Shown in pieces: positions 53,267 to 62,446 of a stretch of 64,000 nt of DNA. The position numbers and the translations under genes are program-made. The stretch is from Enterobacteriaceae bacterium 89 (GTDB lineage Bacteria; Pseudomonadota; Gammaproteobacteria; Enterobacterales; Enterobacteriaceae): contig RQJH01000002.1 in the NCBI GenBank assembly GCA_014156375.1, positions 1,022,331 through 1,086,330 of the forward strand, read 5' to 3'. Every line of letters starts with the position of its first letter. Positions within the stretch are counted from its first letter, which is position 1. The notes below the pieces were generated by a model that was given only the letters and a program-made list of their open reading frames with translations, had not been told where the DNA came from and did no database searches.

Positions 53267-55678
53267 TTAACTGCTGAACTGGCGAAATAATGCCTTGCCT
53301 TTCAGCAGGCGAATCCCCAACCAGCCGCCACACAGTGAAAGCAGCACCGCGCCGCAAACGGGCAGCGTCACCCACAGGCGCCAGTCTGGCTCCCACGGGA
53401 AATCAAAGACCTTCGTCTGTAGTGCCGCCAGCGCTGTTTCTGCGCCGATAGCGGCCACCAGCCCGGAAACCAGCCCCAGTAGCGCAAATTCAGCCCATAG
53501 CGTGGTGCGCAGCAGCGACTTGCCCGCGCCCAGAGTACGCCAGACCACCAGTTCCTGATGGCGCTGGCGCATTCCCACCTGCACCTGTGCCAGCAGTAAC
53601 AGCACGCCGCAGGCGGTGACCAGCACCACCATCACCTCCAGCGCGCGGCTGACCTGGCTCAGCACCTGGCTGACCTGCTTCAGGATCGCCCCGATGTCCA
53701 GCAGGCTGACGGTCGGGAACTCGCGGTTTAGCTGCGTCAACAGCGCGTTGCCGCTATCCCAACGGAAGCTGGTGAGCCAGCTTTGTGGCTGCCCGTCGAG
53801 CGCGCCCTGCGGGAAGATAAAGTAGAAGTTTGGCCGCAGGCTCTCCCAGTCCACCTTACGCAGGCTGGTCACTTTGGCGCTGAAGGCCTGAGTATCTCCG
53901 GTGAACGTGACGCTCTCGCCAACGGAAATGTTCAGCCGTTTTGCCAGTCCCTCTTCCATCGACACTTCTCCCGCTTTTGGCGGCCAGCTTCCGGCGGTCA
54001 CTGAGTTGTGATCCAGTTGCTGCTCCCAGGTCAGGTTCAGTTCGCGGTTGAGCGCTTCGTCGGGGTTGCCGTCGGTAGACTGGCCGTTAATCTCTGTCAG
54101 TCGCGCACGCACGATGGGATAAAACGCCGACGGGATCACCTGATGTTCGGCCAGAAACTCTTTAACGGGCCCCACCTGCTCCGGAGCAATGTTGATCAGA
54201 AAATAGTTCGGGCTGTCCGGCGGCATCTGCTGCTGCCAGCGGTCGAGGAGATCGCCACGCAGCACTAACAGCAGAGCCAGCAGCATAAAGGAGAGCGAAA
54301 ATGCCGCCAGTTGGCTGAGCGTCGACCACGGCTGGCGCAGCAGTCTGCTGACCGCCAGGCGCAGCGGCAACGACTTCAACGTCAGGCGTTTCAGCACGTT
54401 CAACAGCAGCCAGCCTACAATGCCGCAAAGCACGGCCAGTACCACCGCCCCCGCCAGCACCGACCACAGCAGCATCGAACCGCCCATCAGCCCGGCGAGC
54501 AGGACGACGACCACAACAGTAATCGTCGGGATGTAAAACTTCAGCGGCCAGACGTCCGCCACTGCGTCACGGCGCAGCACGCGTAACGGCTGAGTCGCCA
54601 GCAGCAAACGCCACGGGCGTAAACCGACGAGCAGCGAAATCACCACCATTGCACCAGCGGCCCACAGCCACGGCCACAGGCTGGCAGGAGGAAGCGCGGC
54701 AGGCAGAACCGGTTTCAGCAGCACCATCAGCACTTTTTCAAACAGCAGCCCTAATGCCCCACCGGTGACCAGCGACAGCGCCAGCAGCATCGCCCACTGC
54801 CCGAGGATCAGCTTACGCAGCTGCGCTCGCCCTGCTCCCAGCGTTTTCAGAATGGCGACCAGATCGTAACGACTGCGGCAGTAGTGCCCCATCGCTACCG
54901 CAACGGCCGCCACCGCCAGCAGCAGCGTCAACAATGCTGACAGCAGCAGGAACTGCTGCGAGCGCTCGAGCGATTTTCCCAGCGCCCCTTCGTCCTGCTC
55001 AAGTCCAATCCAGCGCTGATCTGGTTTTAACTGCGGCAGCAGCCATTTCTCATAGGACTCCAGCTGCTGCGGTGTACCGCCAAACTTATAGCGCCAGCCC
55101 ACGCGGCTGCCAGGCTGGACGGCCCCGGTTTTCGCCACGTCGGCGACGTTCATCATCAGCCTCGGGGCGATTTCGAACGGATTGAATCCGGAATCTGGCT
55201 CCTGGATCACCTCTCCGGCGATGCGCAGAGTGGCGTCCCCGACGTCAATCGAATCACCCGGTTTCAGGTTCAGCAGCGCCATTAAGCGCGGCGCAAGCAG
55301 TACGCTGCCCGCCTGAGGTTTCAGCCCCGGCGGGTCGGTATCCAGCACGCCGTACATCGGATACACATCATCCACCGCCTTGACGCTGGCAAGCTGCGGG
55401 GTGTTTCCGGCGTAGGTCATAGTGGCGAAGGTCAGCTGCTCGCCTACCTTCAGGCCCAGCTCGCGAGCTTTACTCAGCCATTCAGCGGGCACTTCCCGCG
55501 AGGTGCGCAGGGCTCTGTCGCCCGCCATAAATTCGCGGCTTTGCTGGCTCAGGCCTTTGTCCATTCTGTCGCTGATATTGCCAAGCGCCAGCACGCAGGC
55601 CACTGCCAGACTCAAAGCCAGCCAGACAATCAGCAGCGACGGCGAGCGCCATTCGCGCCAGAACCAGCGGGCAATCAT
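53267..55678 (-). CDS. ybbP: ABC transporter permease YbbP
   Basis: The 803-residue protein matches E. coli YbbP (804). It has an N-terminal membrane segment, a large periplasmic domain and FtsX-like permease domains with membrane segments in the middle and at the C-terminus. With YbbA it forms a MacB/LolCDE-type exporter of unknown substrate; YbbAP has been linked to removing hydrophobic compounds or lipids, but this is not settled. It overlaps ybbA by four bases. Confidence 0.94.
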   Translation of the reverse strand: MIARWFWREWRSPSLLIVWLALSLAVACVLALGNISDRMDKGLSQQSREFMAGDRALRTSREVPAEWLSKARELGLKVGEQLTFATMTYAGNTPQLASVKAVDDVYPMYGVLDTDPPGLKPQAGSVLLAPRLMALLNLKPGDSIDVGDATLRIAGEVIQEPDSGFNPFEIAPRLMMNVADVAKTGAVQPGSRVGWRYKFGGTPQQLESYEKWLLPQLKPDQRWIGLEQDEGALGKSLERSQQFLLLSALLTLLLAVAAVAVAMGHYCRSRYDLVAILKTLGAGRAQLRKLILGQWAMLLALSLVTGGALGLLFEKVLMVLLKPVLPAALPPASLWPWLWAAGAMVVISLLVGLRPWRLLLATQPLRVLRRDAVADVWPLKFYIPTITVVVVVLLAGLMGGSMLLWSVLAGAVVLAVLCGIVGWLLLNVLKRLTLKSLPLRLAVSRLLRQPWSTLSQLAAFSLSFMLLALLLVLRGDLLDRWQQQMPPDSPNYFLINIAPEQVGPVKEFLAEHQVIPSAFYPIVRARLTEINGQSTDGNPDEALNRELNLTWEQQLDHNSVTAGSWPPKAGEVSMEEGLAKRLNISVGESVTFTGDTQAFSAKVTSLRKVDWESLRPNFYFIFPQGALDGQPQSWLTSFRWDSGNALLTQLNREFPTVSLLDIGAILKQVSQVLSQVSRALEVMVVLVTACGVLLLLAQVQVGMRQRHQELVVWRTLGAGKSLLRTTLWAEFALLGLVSGLVAAIGAETALAALQTKVFDFPWEPDWRLWVTLPVCGAVLLSLCGGWLGIRLLKGKALFRQFSS

Positions 55679-56361
55679 GCCTCCTCCTGTAGCTGACCGT
55701 TGACCAGCCGCAGACGTCTGTCACAGCGCGCGGCAAGTTCGGGATCGTGCGTCACCAGCACCAGCGTGGTGCCATGTTCGCGGTTGAGGGAAAACAGCAG
55801 GTCGGCAATTTTGTCCCCCGTTTGCCTGTCGAGGTTGCCGGTTGGCTCATCGGCAAACAGTAAATCAGGGCGGCCGTTAAAGGCGCGGGCCAGCGCCACA
55901 CGCTGTTGTTCCCCGCCGGAAAGCTGCGCCGGAAGGTGGTGCAGACGTTTACCAAGGCCGAGTTGTTCAAGCAGCGCTCTGGCGTGGCTGCGACCCTCGC
56001 TGTCGCTTTCCCCACGCAGCAGCGCCGGGAGCTCGACGTTTTCCAGCGCGTTCAGCGTCGGGATCAACATGAATGACTGGAAAACAAATCCAACGTGGCG
56101 CGCACGCAGCACCGCACGGGCTTCTTCGTCCAGCGCGTGCAGCGGCTGGCCGATCAGATTGACTTCGCCGCTGCTGCCGTCATCCAGCCCGGCGAGGATC
56201 GCCAGCAGCGTCGATTTACCCGAGCCCGACTCGCCCACCAGCGCAATGCTCTCCCCCCGTTTGACAAGCAGCTCAACTCCGGTGAGGATGGAGAGCTCCT
56301 GCTCACCCTGACCGACGGATTTCTTAAGATGATGAACTTCAAGTATGTTTTCCGCTGGCAT
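55675..56361 (-). CDS. ybbA: ABC transporter ATP-binding protein YbbA
   Basis: The 228-residue ATPase matches E. coli YbbA, with Walker A GESGSGKST, signature LSGGEQQR, Walker B LLFADEPTGNLD and the switch histidine in LVTHD. It belongs to the LolD/MacB-type subfamily and powers YbbP. Its 5' end overlaps the 5' end of the divergent tesA gene by 33 bases, so the promoters of each gene must lie inside the other's coding region. Confidence 0.95.
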   Translation of the reverse strand: MPAENILEVHHLKKSVGQGEQELSILTGVELLVKRGESIALVGESGSGKSTLLAILAGLDDGSSGEVNLIGQPLHALDEEARAVLRARHVGFVFQSFMLIPTLNALENVELPALLRGESDSEGRSHARALLEQLGLGKRLHHLPAQLSGGEQQRVALARAFNGRPDLLFADEPTGNLDRQTGDKIADLLFSLNREHGTTLVLVTHDPELAARCDRRLRLVNGQLQEEA

Positions 56362-56955
56362 TTGCCTTTCCTGTTTATGATCCTGTTCAGCTTCCGCGCC
56401 ATGGCGGCGGACACGCTGCTGATCCTGGGTGACAGCCTGAGCGCCGGCTATCGTATGGCGGCGACCGCCGCGTGGCCTGCGCTCCTGAATGAAAAGTGGC
56501 AGCCGAAGACCGAGGTTGTCAATGCCAGCATCAGCGGCGACACTTCGCAGCAGGGGCTGGCCCGGCTGCCTGAGTTACTTAAGCAGCATCAGCCGCGCTG
56601 GGTGCTGGTTGAGCTTGGCGGTAACGACGGCCTGCGCGGTTTTCAGCCGCAGCAAACCGAGCAGACGCTGCGCACTATTTTGAGCCAGATAAAAGCCGCC
56701 AATGCCAAACCGCTGCTGATGCAAATTCGCCTGCCGGCCAACTACGGTCGTCGGTATAATGAGGCCTTCAGCGCGATCTACCCGCAGCTTGCCCAGGAGT
56801 TTGATATTCCTCTGCTGCCGTTTTTCATGGAAGAGGTCTATCTGAAACCGCAGTGGATGCAGGACGATGGTATTCATCCCAATCGTGACGCCCAGCCGTT
56901 TATTGCCGACTGGATGGCGACACGCCTGGCCCCCTTAGTTAAACACGACTCCTGA
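56329..56955 (+). CDS. tesA: Acyl-CoA thioesterase I / protease I / lysophospholipase TesA
   Basis: The 208-residue SGNH hydrolase has a signal peptide (about 1-26, ending RAMA) and acts in the periplasm on acyl thioesters and lysophospholipids. The catalytic residues appear in the block motifs GDSLSAGY (Ser), GGNDGLRG (Asn), and DGIHPNRDAQ (Asp and His). The double ATG at 56329/56332 follows the E. coli start. It overlaps the divergent ybbA start by 33 bases. ybbO follows 28 bases later. Confidence 0.96.
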   Translation: MMNFKYVFRWHLPFLFMILFSFRAMAADTLLILGDSLSAGYRMAATAAWPALLNEKWQPKTEVVNASISGDTSQQGLARLPELLKQHQPRWVLVELGGNDGLRGFQPQQTEQTLRTILSQIKAANAKPLLMQIRLPANYGRRYNEAFSAIYPQLAQEFDIPLLPFFMEEVYLKPQWMQDDGIHPNRDAQPFIADWMATRLAPLVKHDS

Positions 56956-56983
56956 AAGTAGCGAGTTGTCTTCAGGTAAAGTT

Positions 56984-57754
56984 ATGCAAAAAACGGTCTT
57001 AATAACAGGATGTTCCAGCGGAATCGGTCTGGAAAGCGCACGCGAGCTGAAACGTCAGGGCTTCCGCGTGCTGGCGGCCTGCCGCAAACCTGAGGACGTG
57101 GCGCGGATGTCGGGAATGGGGCTGATCGGCATTATTCTCGATCTCGACTCTCCCGAAAGCGTGGAGCGCGCCGCCAACGAAATTATCGAACTCACCGGCA
57201 ATCGCCTGTTCGGTATTTTCAACAACGCCGGTTACGGTCTGTATGGCCCGCTGTCCACGCTGAGCCGCAGCCAGATGGAACAACAGTTCTCAACCAACTT
57301 CTTTGGCGCGCACCAGCTGACCATGCGTCTGCTGCCCGCCATGGAGCCGCACGGCGAAGGCCGCATTGTGATGACCTCTTCCGTCATGGGGCTGATTTCC
57401 ACGCCAGGCCGCGGAGCTTATGCCGCCAGCAAATACGCGCTGGAAGCCTGGTCCGATGCGTTGCGCATGGAGCTGCGCCACAGCGGGATTAAGGTCAGCC
57501 TGATTGAACCCGGCCCGATTCGCACACGCTTCACGGAAAACGTCAACCAGTCTCAGGCTGATAAACCCGTTGAAAACCCAGGCATCGCCGCCCGCTTCAC
57601 GCTGGGCCCGGAGGCAGTGGTGGAAAAAGTGCGCCATGCTTTCGTCAGCGATAAACCGAAAATGCGTTATCCGGTGACGATGGTGACCCACGCAGTGATG
57701 CTGCTGAAACGTCTGTTGCCAGGCCGGATGATGGACAAAATTTTACAGGGCTAA
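56984..57754 (+). CDS. ybbO: NADP-type short-chain dehydrogenase YbbO
   Basis: The 256-residue protein matches E. coli YbbO. It has the classical short-chain dehydrogenase motifs: nucleotide-binding TGCSSGIG, NNAGYG, the catalytic serine in MTSSVMG and YAASK with the catalytic tyrosine and lysine. E. coli YbbO reduces aldehydes and some retinoids in vitro; its physiological substrate is uncertain. The ATG at 56984 with CAGG upstream is used, although a TTG at 56966 is in frame. It follows tesA by 28 bases and probably shares its transcript. Confidence 0.92.
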   Translation: MQKTVLITGCSSGIGLESARELKRQGFRVLAACRKPEDVARMSGMGLIGIILDLDSPESVERAANEIIELTGNRLFGIFNNAGYGLYGPLSTLSRSQMEQQFSTNFFGAHQLTMRLLPAMEPHGEGRIVMTSSVMGLISTPGRGAYAASKYALEAWSDALRMELRHSGIKVSLIEPGPIRTRFTENVNQSQADKPVENPGIAARFTLGPEAVVEKVRHAFVSDKPKMRYPVTMVTHAVMLLKRLLPGRMMDKILQG

Positions 57755-57812
57755 GTTGAAGCGGCTGCCATAGCCCCCATGTAAAAGTAAAATCGACTAA
57801 AGGGAAGACCCC

Positions 57813-58667
57813 ATGTCCTTACAGACTATTGTTAACATTAACGAAGCTAACCTGCAGCAGACGCTGGAGCTGTCGATGACGACGCCGGTGCTGTTCTATT
57901 TCTGGTCGCCGCGCAGCCAGCACTGCGAACAGTTAACGCCGGTGCTGGAGAGCCTTGCGGCTCAGTACAACGGCCAGTTTATTCTCGCCAAACTCGACTG
58001 CGATGCCGAGCAGATGATCGCTTCTCAGTTCGGCCTGCGCGCCATTCCGACGGTTTATCTGTTCCAGAATGGTCAACCGGTTGATGGTTTCCAGGGCCCG
58101 CAGCCGGAAGAAGCGATCCGCGCGCTGCTGGACAAAGTGCTGCCGCGCGAAGAAGAGCTGAAAGCGCAGCAGGCGATGGCGCTGATGCAGGAAGGCAAAC
58201 ACGCTGAAGCCCTGCCGCTGCTGAAAGATGCCTGGCAGCTGTCGAATCACGACAGCCAGATTGGCCTGCTGCTGGCAGAAACGCAGATAGTGTTAAACCG
58301 CTCGGAAGATGCTGAAGCCACGCTGAAAACCGTGCCGTTGCAGGATCAGGATACGCGCTATCAGGGGCTGGTCGCGCAGATTGAGCTGCTGAAACAGGCG
58401 GCCGATACGCCGGAAATTCAGCTGTTGCAGCAGCAGGTGGCATATAATCCTGAAGATGCGGCCCTCGCCTCACAGCTGGCACTGCAGCTGCATCAGGTTG
58501 GGCGTAATGAAGAAGCGCTGGAGCTGCTGTTCAGCCATCTGCGCAAAGATTTAGGCGCCGCCGATGGTCAGGCCCGCAAGATGCTGCAGGAAATTCTTGC
58601 CGCACTCGGTACGGGTGATGCTCTGGCGTCTAAGTACCGCCGTCAGCTTTATTCTTTGCTTTACTAA
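57813..58667 (+). CDS. cnoX: Chaperedoxin CnoX (YbbN)
   Basis: The 284-residue cytoplasmic protein has an N-terminal thioredoxin domain (about 1-110) whose active site is SQHC rather than CxxC, so it cannot act as a normal dithiol reductase, and a C-terminal TPR-like helical domain. In E. coli CnoX is a holdase that works with GroEL and protects substrates from overoxidation through mixed disulfides. The serine variant of the active site matches E. coli CnoX. A tandem palindromic repeat follows the gene. Confidence 0.95.
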   Translation: MSLQTIVNINEANLQQTLELSMTTPVLFYFWSPRSQHCEQLTPVLESLAAQYNGQFILAKLDCDAEQMIASQFGLRAIPTVYLFQNGQPVDGFQGPQPEEAIRALLDKVLPREEELKAQQAMALMQEGKHAEALPLLKDAWQLSNHDSQIGLLLAETQIVLNRSEDAEATLKTVPLQDQDTRYQGLVAQIELLKQAADTPEIQLLQQQVAYNPEDAALASQLALQLHQVGRNEEALELLFSHLRKDLGAADGQARKMLQEILAALGTGDALASKYRRQLYSLLY

Positions 58668-58679
58668 TCCAGATCAGTT

Positions 58680-58891
58680 CCCCTCTCCCTAGCCCTCTCC
58701 CGTGGGGAGAGGGAACTGTCCGGAACAGCTCGTTTTTCTCCCTCTCCCTAGCCCTCTCCCGTGGGGAGAGGGAACTGTCCGGAACAGCTCGTTTTTCTCC
58801 CTCTCCCTAGCCCTCTCCCGTGGGGAGAGGGAACTGTCCGGAGCAGCTCGTTTTTCTCCCTCGCCCTTTGGGAGAGGGACGGGGAGAGGGG
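58680..58891. repeat. Three tandem 59-bp CCCTCTCCC units plus a partial unit
   Basis: Units begin at 58681, 58740 and 58799 and differ by a single base (GGAACAGC versus GGAGCAGC in the third). A divergent partial unit at 58858-58891 closes the element. Each unit has the palindrome CCCTCTCCCGTGGGGAGAGGG followed by AACTGTCCGGA. It lies between the convergent cnoX and fetB genes and is the third site of this element family. Confidence 0.92.
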
Positions 58892-58900
58892 AATTCACCC

Positions 58901-59680
58901 TCAGTGTTTCTTCAACTGCGTCACTACAAGCTGGTGGCGAGAATTGTAAAACTTCCGGTAGGTCAGATAGCAGGCGATGATCGTCGACAGGCTGGCGGTC
59001 GACAGCAGCATAAACGTCACCATAATCTGATACTTAATCGCCTTTACCGGGTCAATACCGGCGAATATCAACCCCGACATCATTCCCGGCAAACTCACCA
59101 GCCCGACGGTTTTCGCGGAATCCACGGTGGGAATTAACGATGCACGAATACTCTCTCTCAGCAGGCGTTCGGAAGCCATTTTCGGCGTTGCGCCCAGGCT
59201 CAGTTTTTCCTGAATCTGCTGCTGTTCGCTGCTGAAGCGCTGGCCGAGATTGTTGTAGCACAGTCCTACTGCCACCATCGCGTTTCCGGCTATCATTCCG
59301 GAAATGGGGATCACCTGCATCGGCGTGAACTCAATCGAGCCGGAAAAAACCAGCACCAGCAGCGTTAACCCCGCCCCTGTCGTAATCGCAATAAACGACG
59401 AAACAAAAGCGTTATCGATATATTTGCTGCGCTTTTTGGCGTTCCAGGCGGCATTGAAGCAGATAAACAGCACCATCAGGAGCGTCAGAATGGCGTTGTT
59501 AACGTTGAAGATATACTTCAGCACATAGCCCACCAGCACCAGCTGAACGACGGCGCGGCAGATGCTCCAGATAATGTCTTTTTCCAGCGCCAGCTTTTCC
59601 CGATAGCTGACCATAATCGCCACCAGTACCAGCACCATCGACAGCGCCAGTGATTCGTTAGTGATGTTATGCCCGTTCAT
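58901..59680 (-). CDS. fetB: Iron export ABC transporter permease FetB
   Basis: The 259-residue inner-membrane protein matches E. coli FetB (YbbM), with about seven membrane segments and motifs SGMIAGNAMVAVGLCYNNLG and LPGMMSGLIFAG. With FetA it forms a transporter that lowers iron load and oxidative stress in E. coli. It overlaps the fetA end by 14 bases and so is co-translated. Confidence 0.95.
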   Translation of the reverse strand: MNGHNITNESLALSMVLVLVAIMVSYREKLALEKDIIWSICRAVVQLVLVGYVLKYIFNVNNAILTLLMVLFICFNAAWNAKKRSKYIDNAFVSSFIAITTGAGLTLLVLVFSGSIEFTPMQVIPISGMIAGNAMVAVGLCYNNLGQRFSSEQQQIQEKLSLGATPKMASERLLRESIRASLIPTVDSAKTVGLVSLPGMMSGLIFAGIDPVKAIKYQIMVTFMLLSTASLSTIIACYLTYRKFYNSRHQLVVTQLKKH

Positions 59681-60335
59681 GTGCGGCCTCCTGCCTTTCG
59701 CCTGCGTGAGATGGCAGGGTGATCACGTTATCGGCGTGGCGAATTTCATTGCTGTCGTGCGTCACCCACAGCACCGCCAGCTGCTGCTCTTTAACATAAC
59801 GATGAATAATCGTATTCACGTTCTGCTTATTTTGCTCATCCAGCGCGCTGGTTATTTCGTCGAGTAGCAGTACCTTCGGCAAAAATTGCAGATTGCGGAT
59901 CAGCGACACGCGCTGTTTTTCCCCACCGGAGAGCTCAGAGATTGATTTTTGCAGCGTTTCTTCCGGTAATTCAAAGCTTGCCAGGTCGGCAAGAAATTTT
60001 TTCGGATCCGGACGTTGGTTACGGATCTGCCAGGGAAAAATAAGATTGTCATAAACCGTATCGCCAAACAGCGCAGGCGTCTGAGCGCAATAAGAAACCT
60101 GCTGGCGATAAGCTTCCGGAACCAGCGTCATCACGTCGTCACCGCAAAAACTCAGCGTGCCCGCGGTCGGGCTCAGCAGCGAAGCGATAATTTTCAACAG
60201 GGTGCTTTTCCCGCAGCCGGACGGCCCGGTAATAAGCGTAAAGTCCCCCACATTGACCGTCATGGAAACATCATTAAGAATGATATTTTCCCCAATCTGA
60301 TAACCCACCTGATTTAACTGTAATAAAGCCTTCAT
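59667..60335 (-). CDS. fetA: Iron export ABC transporter ATPase FetA
   Basis: The 222-residue ATPase matches E. coli FetA (YbbL), with Walker A GPSGCGKST at 38-46, signature LSGGEKQR, Walker B VLLLDEITSALD, and a switch histidine in VTHDS. It powers FetB. It is divergent from qmcA, with 137 bases between them. Confidence 0.95.
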   Translation of the reverse strand: MKALLQLNQVGYQIGENIILNDVSMTVNVGDFTLITGPSGCGKSTLLKIIASLLSPTAGTLSFCGDDVMTLVPEAYRQQVSYCAQTPALFGDTVYDNLIFPWQIRNQRPDPKKFLADLASFELPEETLQKSISELSGGEKQRVSLIRNLQFLPKVLLLDEITSALDEQNKQNVNTIIHRYVKEQQLAVLWVTHDSNEIRHADNVITLPSHAGERQEAAHERA

Positions 60336-60472
60336 AGCGCATCCGTTTATTTTCGTACTTATGCCCTACATTGTATGCGTATCGCTTTCGCTGATGCGAG
60401 ATTAAAAGTTATACTTTCCCTTAACGACTGAGGATTTTAGTCAGGCAGCCGCTCGCTAACAGGAGGTTTTTC

Positions 60473-61390
60473 ATGCTCGTATTTATTCCCGTCCTAATTT
60501 TCGTGGCTCTGGTGGTGGTGGCCGCCGGGGTAAAAATTGTTCCGCAGGGCTTTCAATGGACGGTTGAACGCTTCGGTCGCTACACCATGACGCTGCAGCC
60601 AGGCCTGAGCCTGGTGGTGCCGTTCATGGACCGTATTGGCCGTAAAATCAACATGATGGAACAGGTGCTGGATATTCCCTCCCAGGAAGTCATCTCCAAG
60701 GATAACGCCAACGTCACCATCGACGCGGTGTGCTTTATTCAGGTGATTGATGCGCCAAAAGCGGCCTATGAGGTCAGCAATCTGGAGCTGGCGATCATCA
60801 ATCTGACCATGACCAATATCCGTACGGTGCTGGGTTCAATGGAGCTCGATGAAATGCTCTCCCAGCGCGACAGCATCAACACCCGCCTGCTGCATATTGT
60901 CGACGAAGCCACCAATCCATGGGGCATTAAGGTCACCCGTATCGAAATTCGCGACGTGCGCCCACCGGCTGAACTGATTGCGTCAATGAACGCGCAGATG
61001 AAAGCCGAGCGAACCAAGCGTGCTTATATTCTCGAAGCCGAAGGGATCCGTCAGGCGGAAATCGTCAAAGCGGAAGGCGAAAAGCAGTCCAAAATTCTCA
61101 AAGCCGAGGGTGAGCGTCAGTCCGCGTTCCTGCAGGCTGAAGCGCGTGAACGTTCGGCGGAAGCAGAAGCCCGCGCCACTCAAATGGTGTCTGAAGCCAT
61201 CGCCGCCGGTGATATTCAGGCGGTGAACTACTTCGTGGCGCAAAAATACACCGATGCGCTGCAGCAGATTGGCTCAGCCAATAACAGCAAAGTGGTGATG
61301 ATGCCGCTCGATGCCAGCAGCCTGATGGGCTCTATCGCCGGGATCGCCGAGCTGATGAAAGACAGCGCCAGCGAACGAGCGAAACGCTAA
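60473..61390 (+). CDS. qmcA: SPFH/stomatin-family membrane protein QmcA
   Basis: The 305-residue protein has one N-terminal membrane helix (about 2-20), an SPFH/band 7 domain (about 20-190) and an Ala/Glu-rich coiled coil ([19 protein letters not shown]). It matches E. coli QmcA (YbbK), a large inner-membrane assembly linked to quality control with FtsH/HtpX. It shares the TAATG junction with ybbJ, the usual NfeD-type partner of stomatins. Confidence 0.95.
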   Translation: MLVFIPVLIFVALVVVAAGVKIVPQGFQWTVERFGRYTMTLQPGLSLVVPFMDRIGRKINMMEQVLDIPSQEVISKDNANVTIDAVCFIQVIDAPKAAYEVSNLELAIINLTMTNIRTVLGSMELDEMLSQRDSINTRLLHIVDEATNPWGIKVTRIEIRDVRPPAELIASMNAQMKAERTKRAYILEAEGIRQAEIVKAEGEKQSKILKAEGERQSAFLQAEARERSAEAEARATQMVSEAIAAGDIQAVNYFVAQKYTDALQQIGSANNSKVVMMPLDASSLMGSIAGIAELMKDSASERAKR

Positions 61391-61839
61391 TGGACGCCCT
61401 TCTCGCTCATCCGCATCTGGTCTGGCTGAGCCTCGGCGGCCTGCTGCTGATTGCCGAAATGCTCGGCGGCAACGGCTATCTGCTGTGGAGCGGCGTGGCG
61501 GCTATCGTCACCGGGGTGCTTGTGTGGCTGCTGCCGTTTGGCTGGGAATGGCAGGGGGCGCTGTTCGCTGTGCTGACGCTGATTGCGGCCTGGCTGTGGT
61601 GGCGCTGGCTGGCGAATCGCGTTAAGCAACAGCCGCGCGCTGACCGGCAGTTGAATCAGCGCGGCCAGCAGCTGGTCGGTAAAATCTTTACTCTGGACAC
61701 GGCGCTCAGTAACGGTCGGGGCCACATCCGGGTTGGCGACAGTTCGTGGCCGGTTAACGCCGAGGACGATCTTCCTGCCGGAACGCGCGTGGAAGTGGTC
61801 GCGGTGGAAGGCATTACCCTGAAGGTGCGCCCGCACTAA
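61390..61839 (+). CDS. ybbJ: NfeD-family protein YbbJ
   Basis: The 149-residue protein has two to three N-terminal membrane segments and a C-terminal OB-fold domain ([26 protein letters not shown]) typical of short NfeD proteins. It starts on the last base of the qmcA stop codon. NfeD proteins act with stomatin-type partners; the detailed role is unknown. Its stop codon directly abuts that of the convergent cueR gene with no gap. Confidence 0.94.
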   Translation: MDALLAHPHLVWLSLGGLLLIAEMLGGNGYLLWSGVAAIVTGVLVWLLPFGWEWQGALFAVLTLIAAWLWWRWLANRVKQQPRADRQLNQRGQQLVGKIFTLDTALSNGRGHIRVGDSSWPVNAEDDLPAGTRVEVVAVEGITLKVRPH

Positions 61840-62244
61840 TTACTGTTTACGATGACAGCAGCCGGAAAGATTATCGATAATCGGACACTCGGCGCTGTCA
61901 TCACCAGGACAGGCATCCGCCAGCGTCAGCAGCTGTTCGCGCATCCCCTGCAATTCTTTGATATGACGCTCAATGTCCGCCACTTTCTGCAAAGTGCGGG
62001 CTTTGACGTCGGCGCTGTGACGGGCCGGATCGTTGAACAAATTGACCAGCTCGCCGCACTCTTCCAGATTAAAGCCCACCTGACGGGCCTGGCGCAGCAG
62101 CGTCAGCTCATCAAGATGTTTCTGCGTGTAGTGGCGATAGCCGTTATCGCTACGCAACGCAGGAGTCACGAGCCCCTTCTCTTCATAAAAGCGGATCGCT
62201 TTGCTGGTTAACCCGGTTTTTTTCGCAACGTCGCTGATGTTCAC
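61840..62244 (-). CDS. cueR: Copper-responsive MerR-family activator CueR
   Basis: The 134-residue regulator has the MerR helix-turn-helix ([23 protein letters not shown]), a dimerisation helix and the metal loop with Cys112 and Cys120 ([10 protein letters not shown]) that bind Cu(I), Ag(I) or Au(I). A further CC near the C-terminus (GCCHRKQ) is as in E. coli. It activates copA by realigning a promoter with a long spacer; that promoter is visible 130 bases away. It is divergent from copA. Confidence 0.97.
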   Translation of the reverse strand: MNISDVAKKTGLTSKAIRFYEEKGLVTPALRSDNGYRHYTQKHLDELTLLRQARQVGFNLEECGELVNLFNDPARHSADVKARTLQKVADIERHIKELQGMREQLLTLADACPGDDSAECPIIDNLSGCCHRKQ

Positions 62245-62373
62245 ATGTCCTCCGGTAGCTGGATATCAGTTCGTCCCTGAGTAAATTATACCCACGGCAG
62301 CCCGCTCCCGACCAGTTAACCGGGTCGGGTTACTGTGTAAAGTTATCTGTGCTCACTTTCTTTTCCTGCTGTC

Positions 62374-62404
62374 TTGACCTTCCCCTTGATGGAAGGTTTA
62401 AGCT
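62374..62404 (+). promoter_or_regulatory. copA promoter with CueR operator
   Basis: TTGACC (62374-62379) and TAAGCT (62399-62404) are 19 bases apart, the long spacer of MerR-family promoters. Within it lies the dyad ACCTTCC and GGAAGGT (62377-62397) around seven bases, nearly identical to E. coli PcopA. Confidence 0.92.
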
Positions 62405-62446
62405 TATTCACAGTCAGAAAAACATGGCGAACTTAAGGAGTCAGTT

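Noticed and set aside
58680-58891. Short tandem repeats resembling a CRISPR array
   Set aside because: Units are contiguous 59-bp copies without unique spacers, and no cas genes are nearby.
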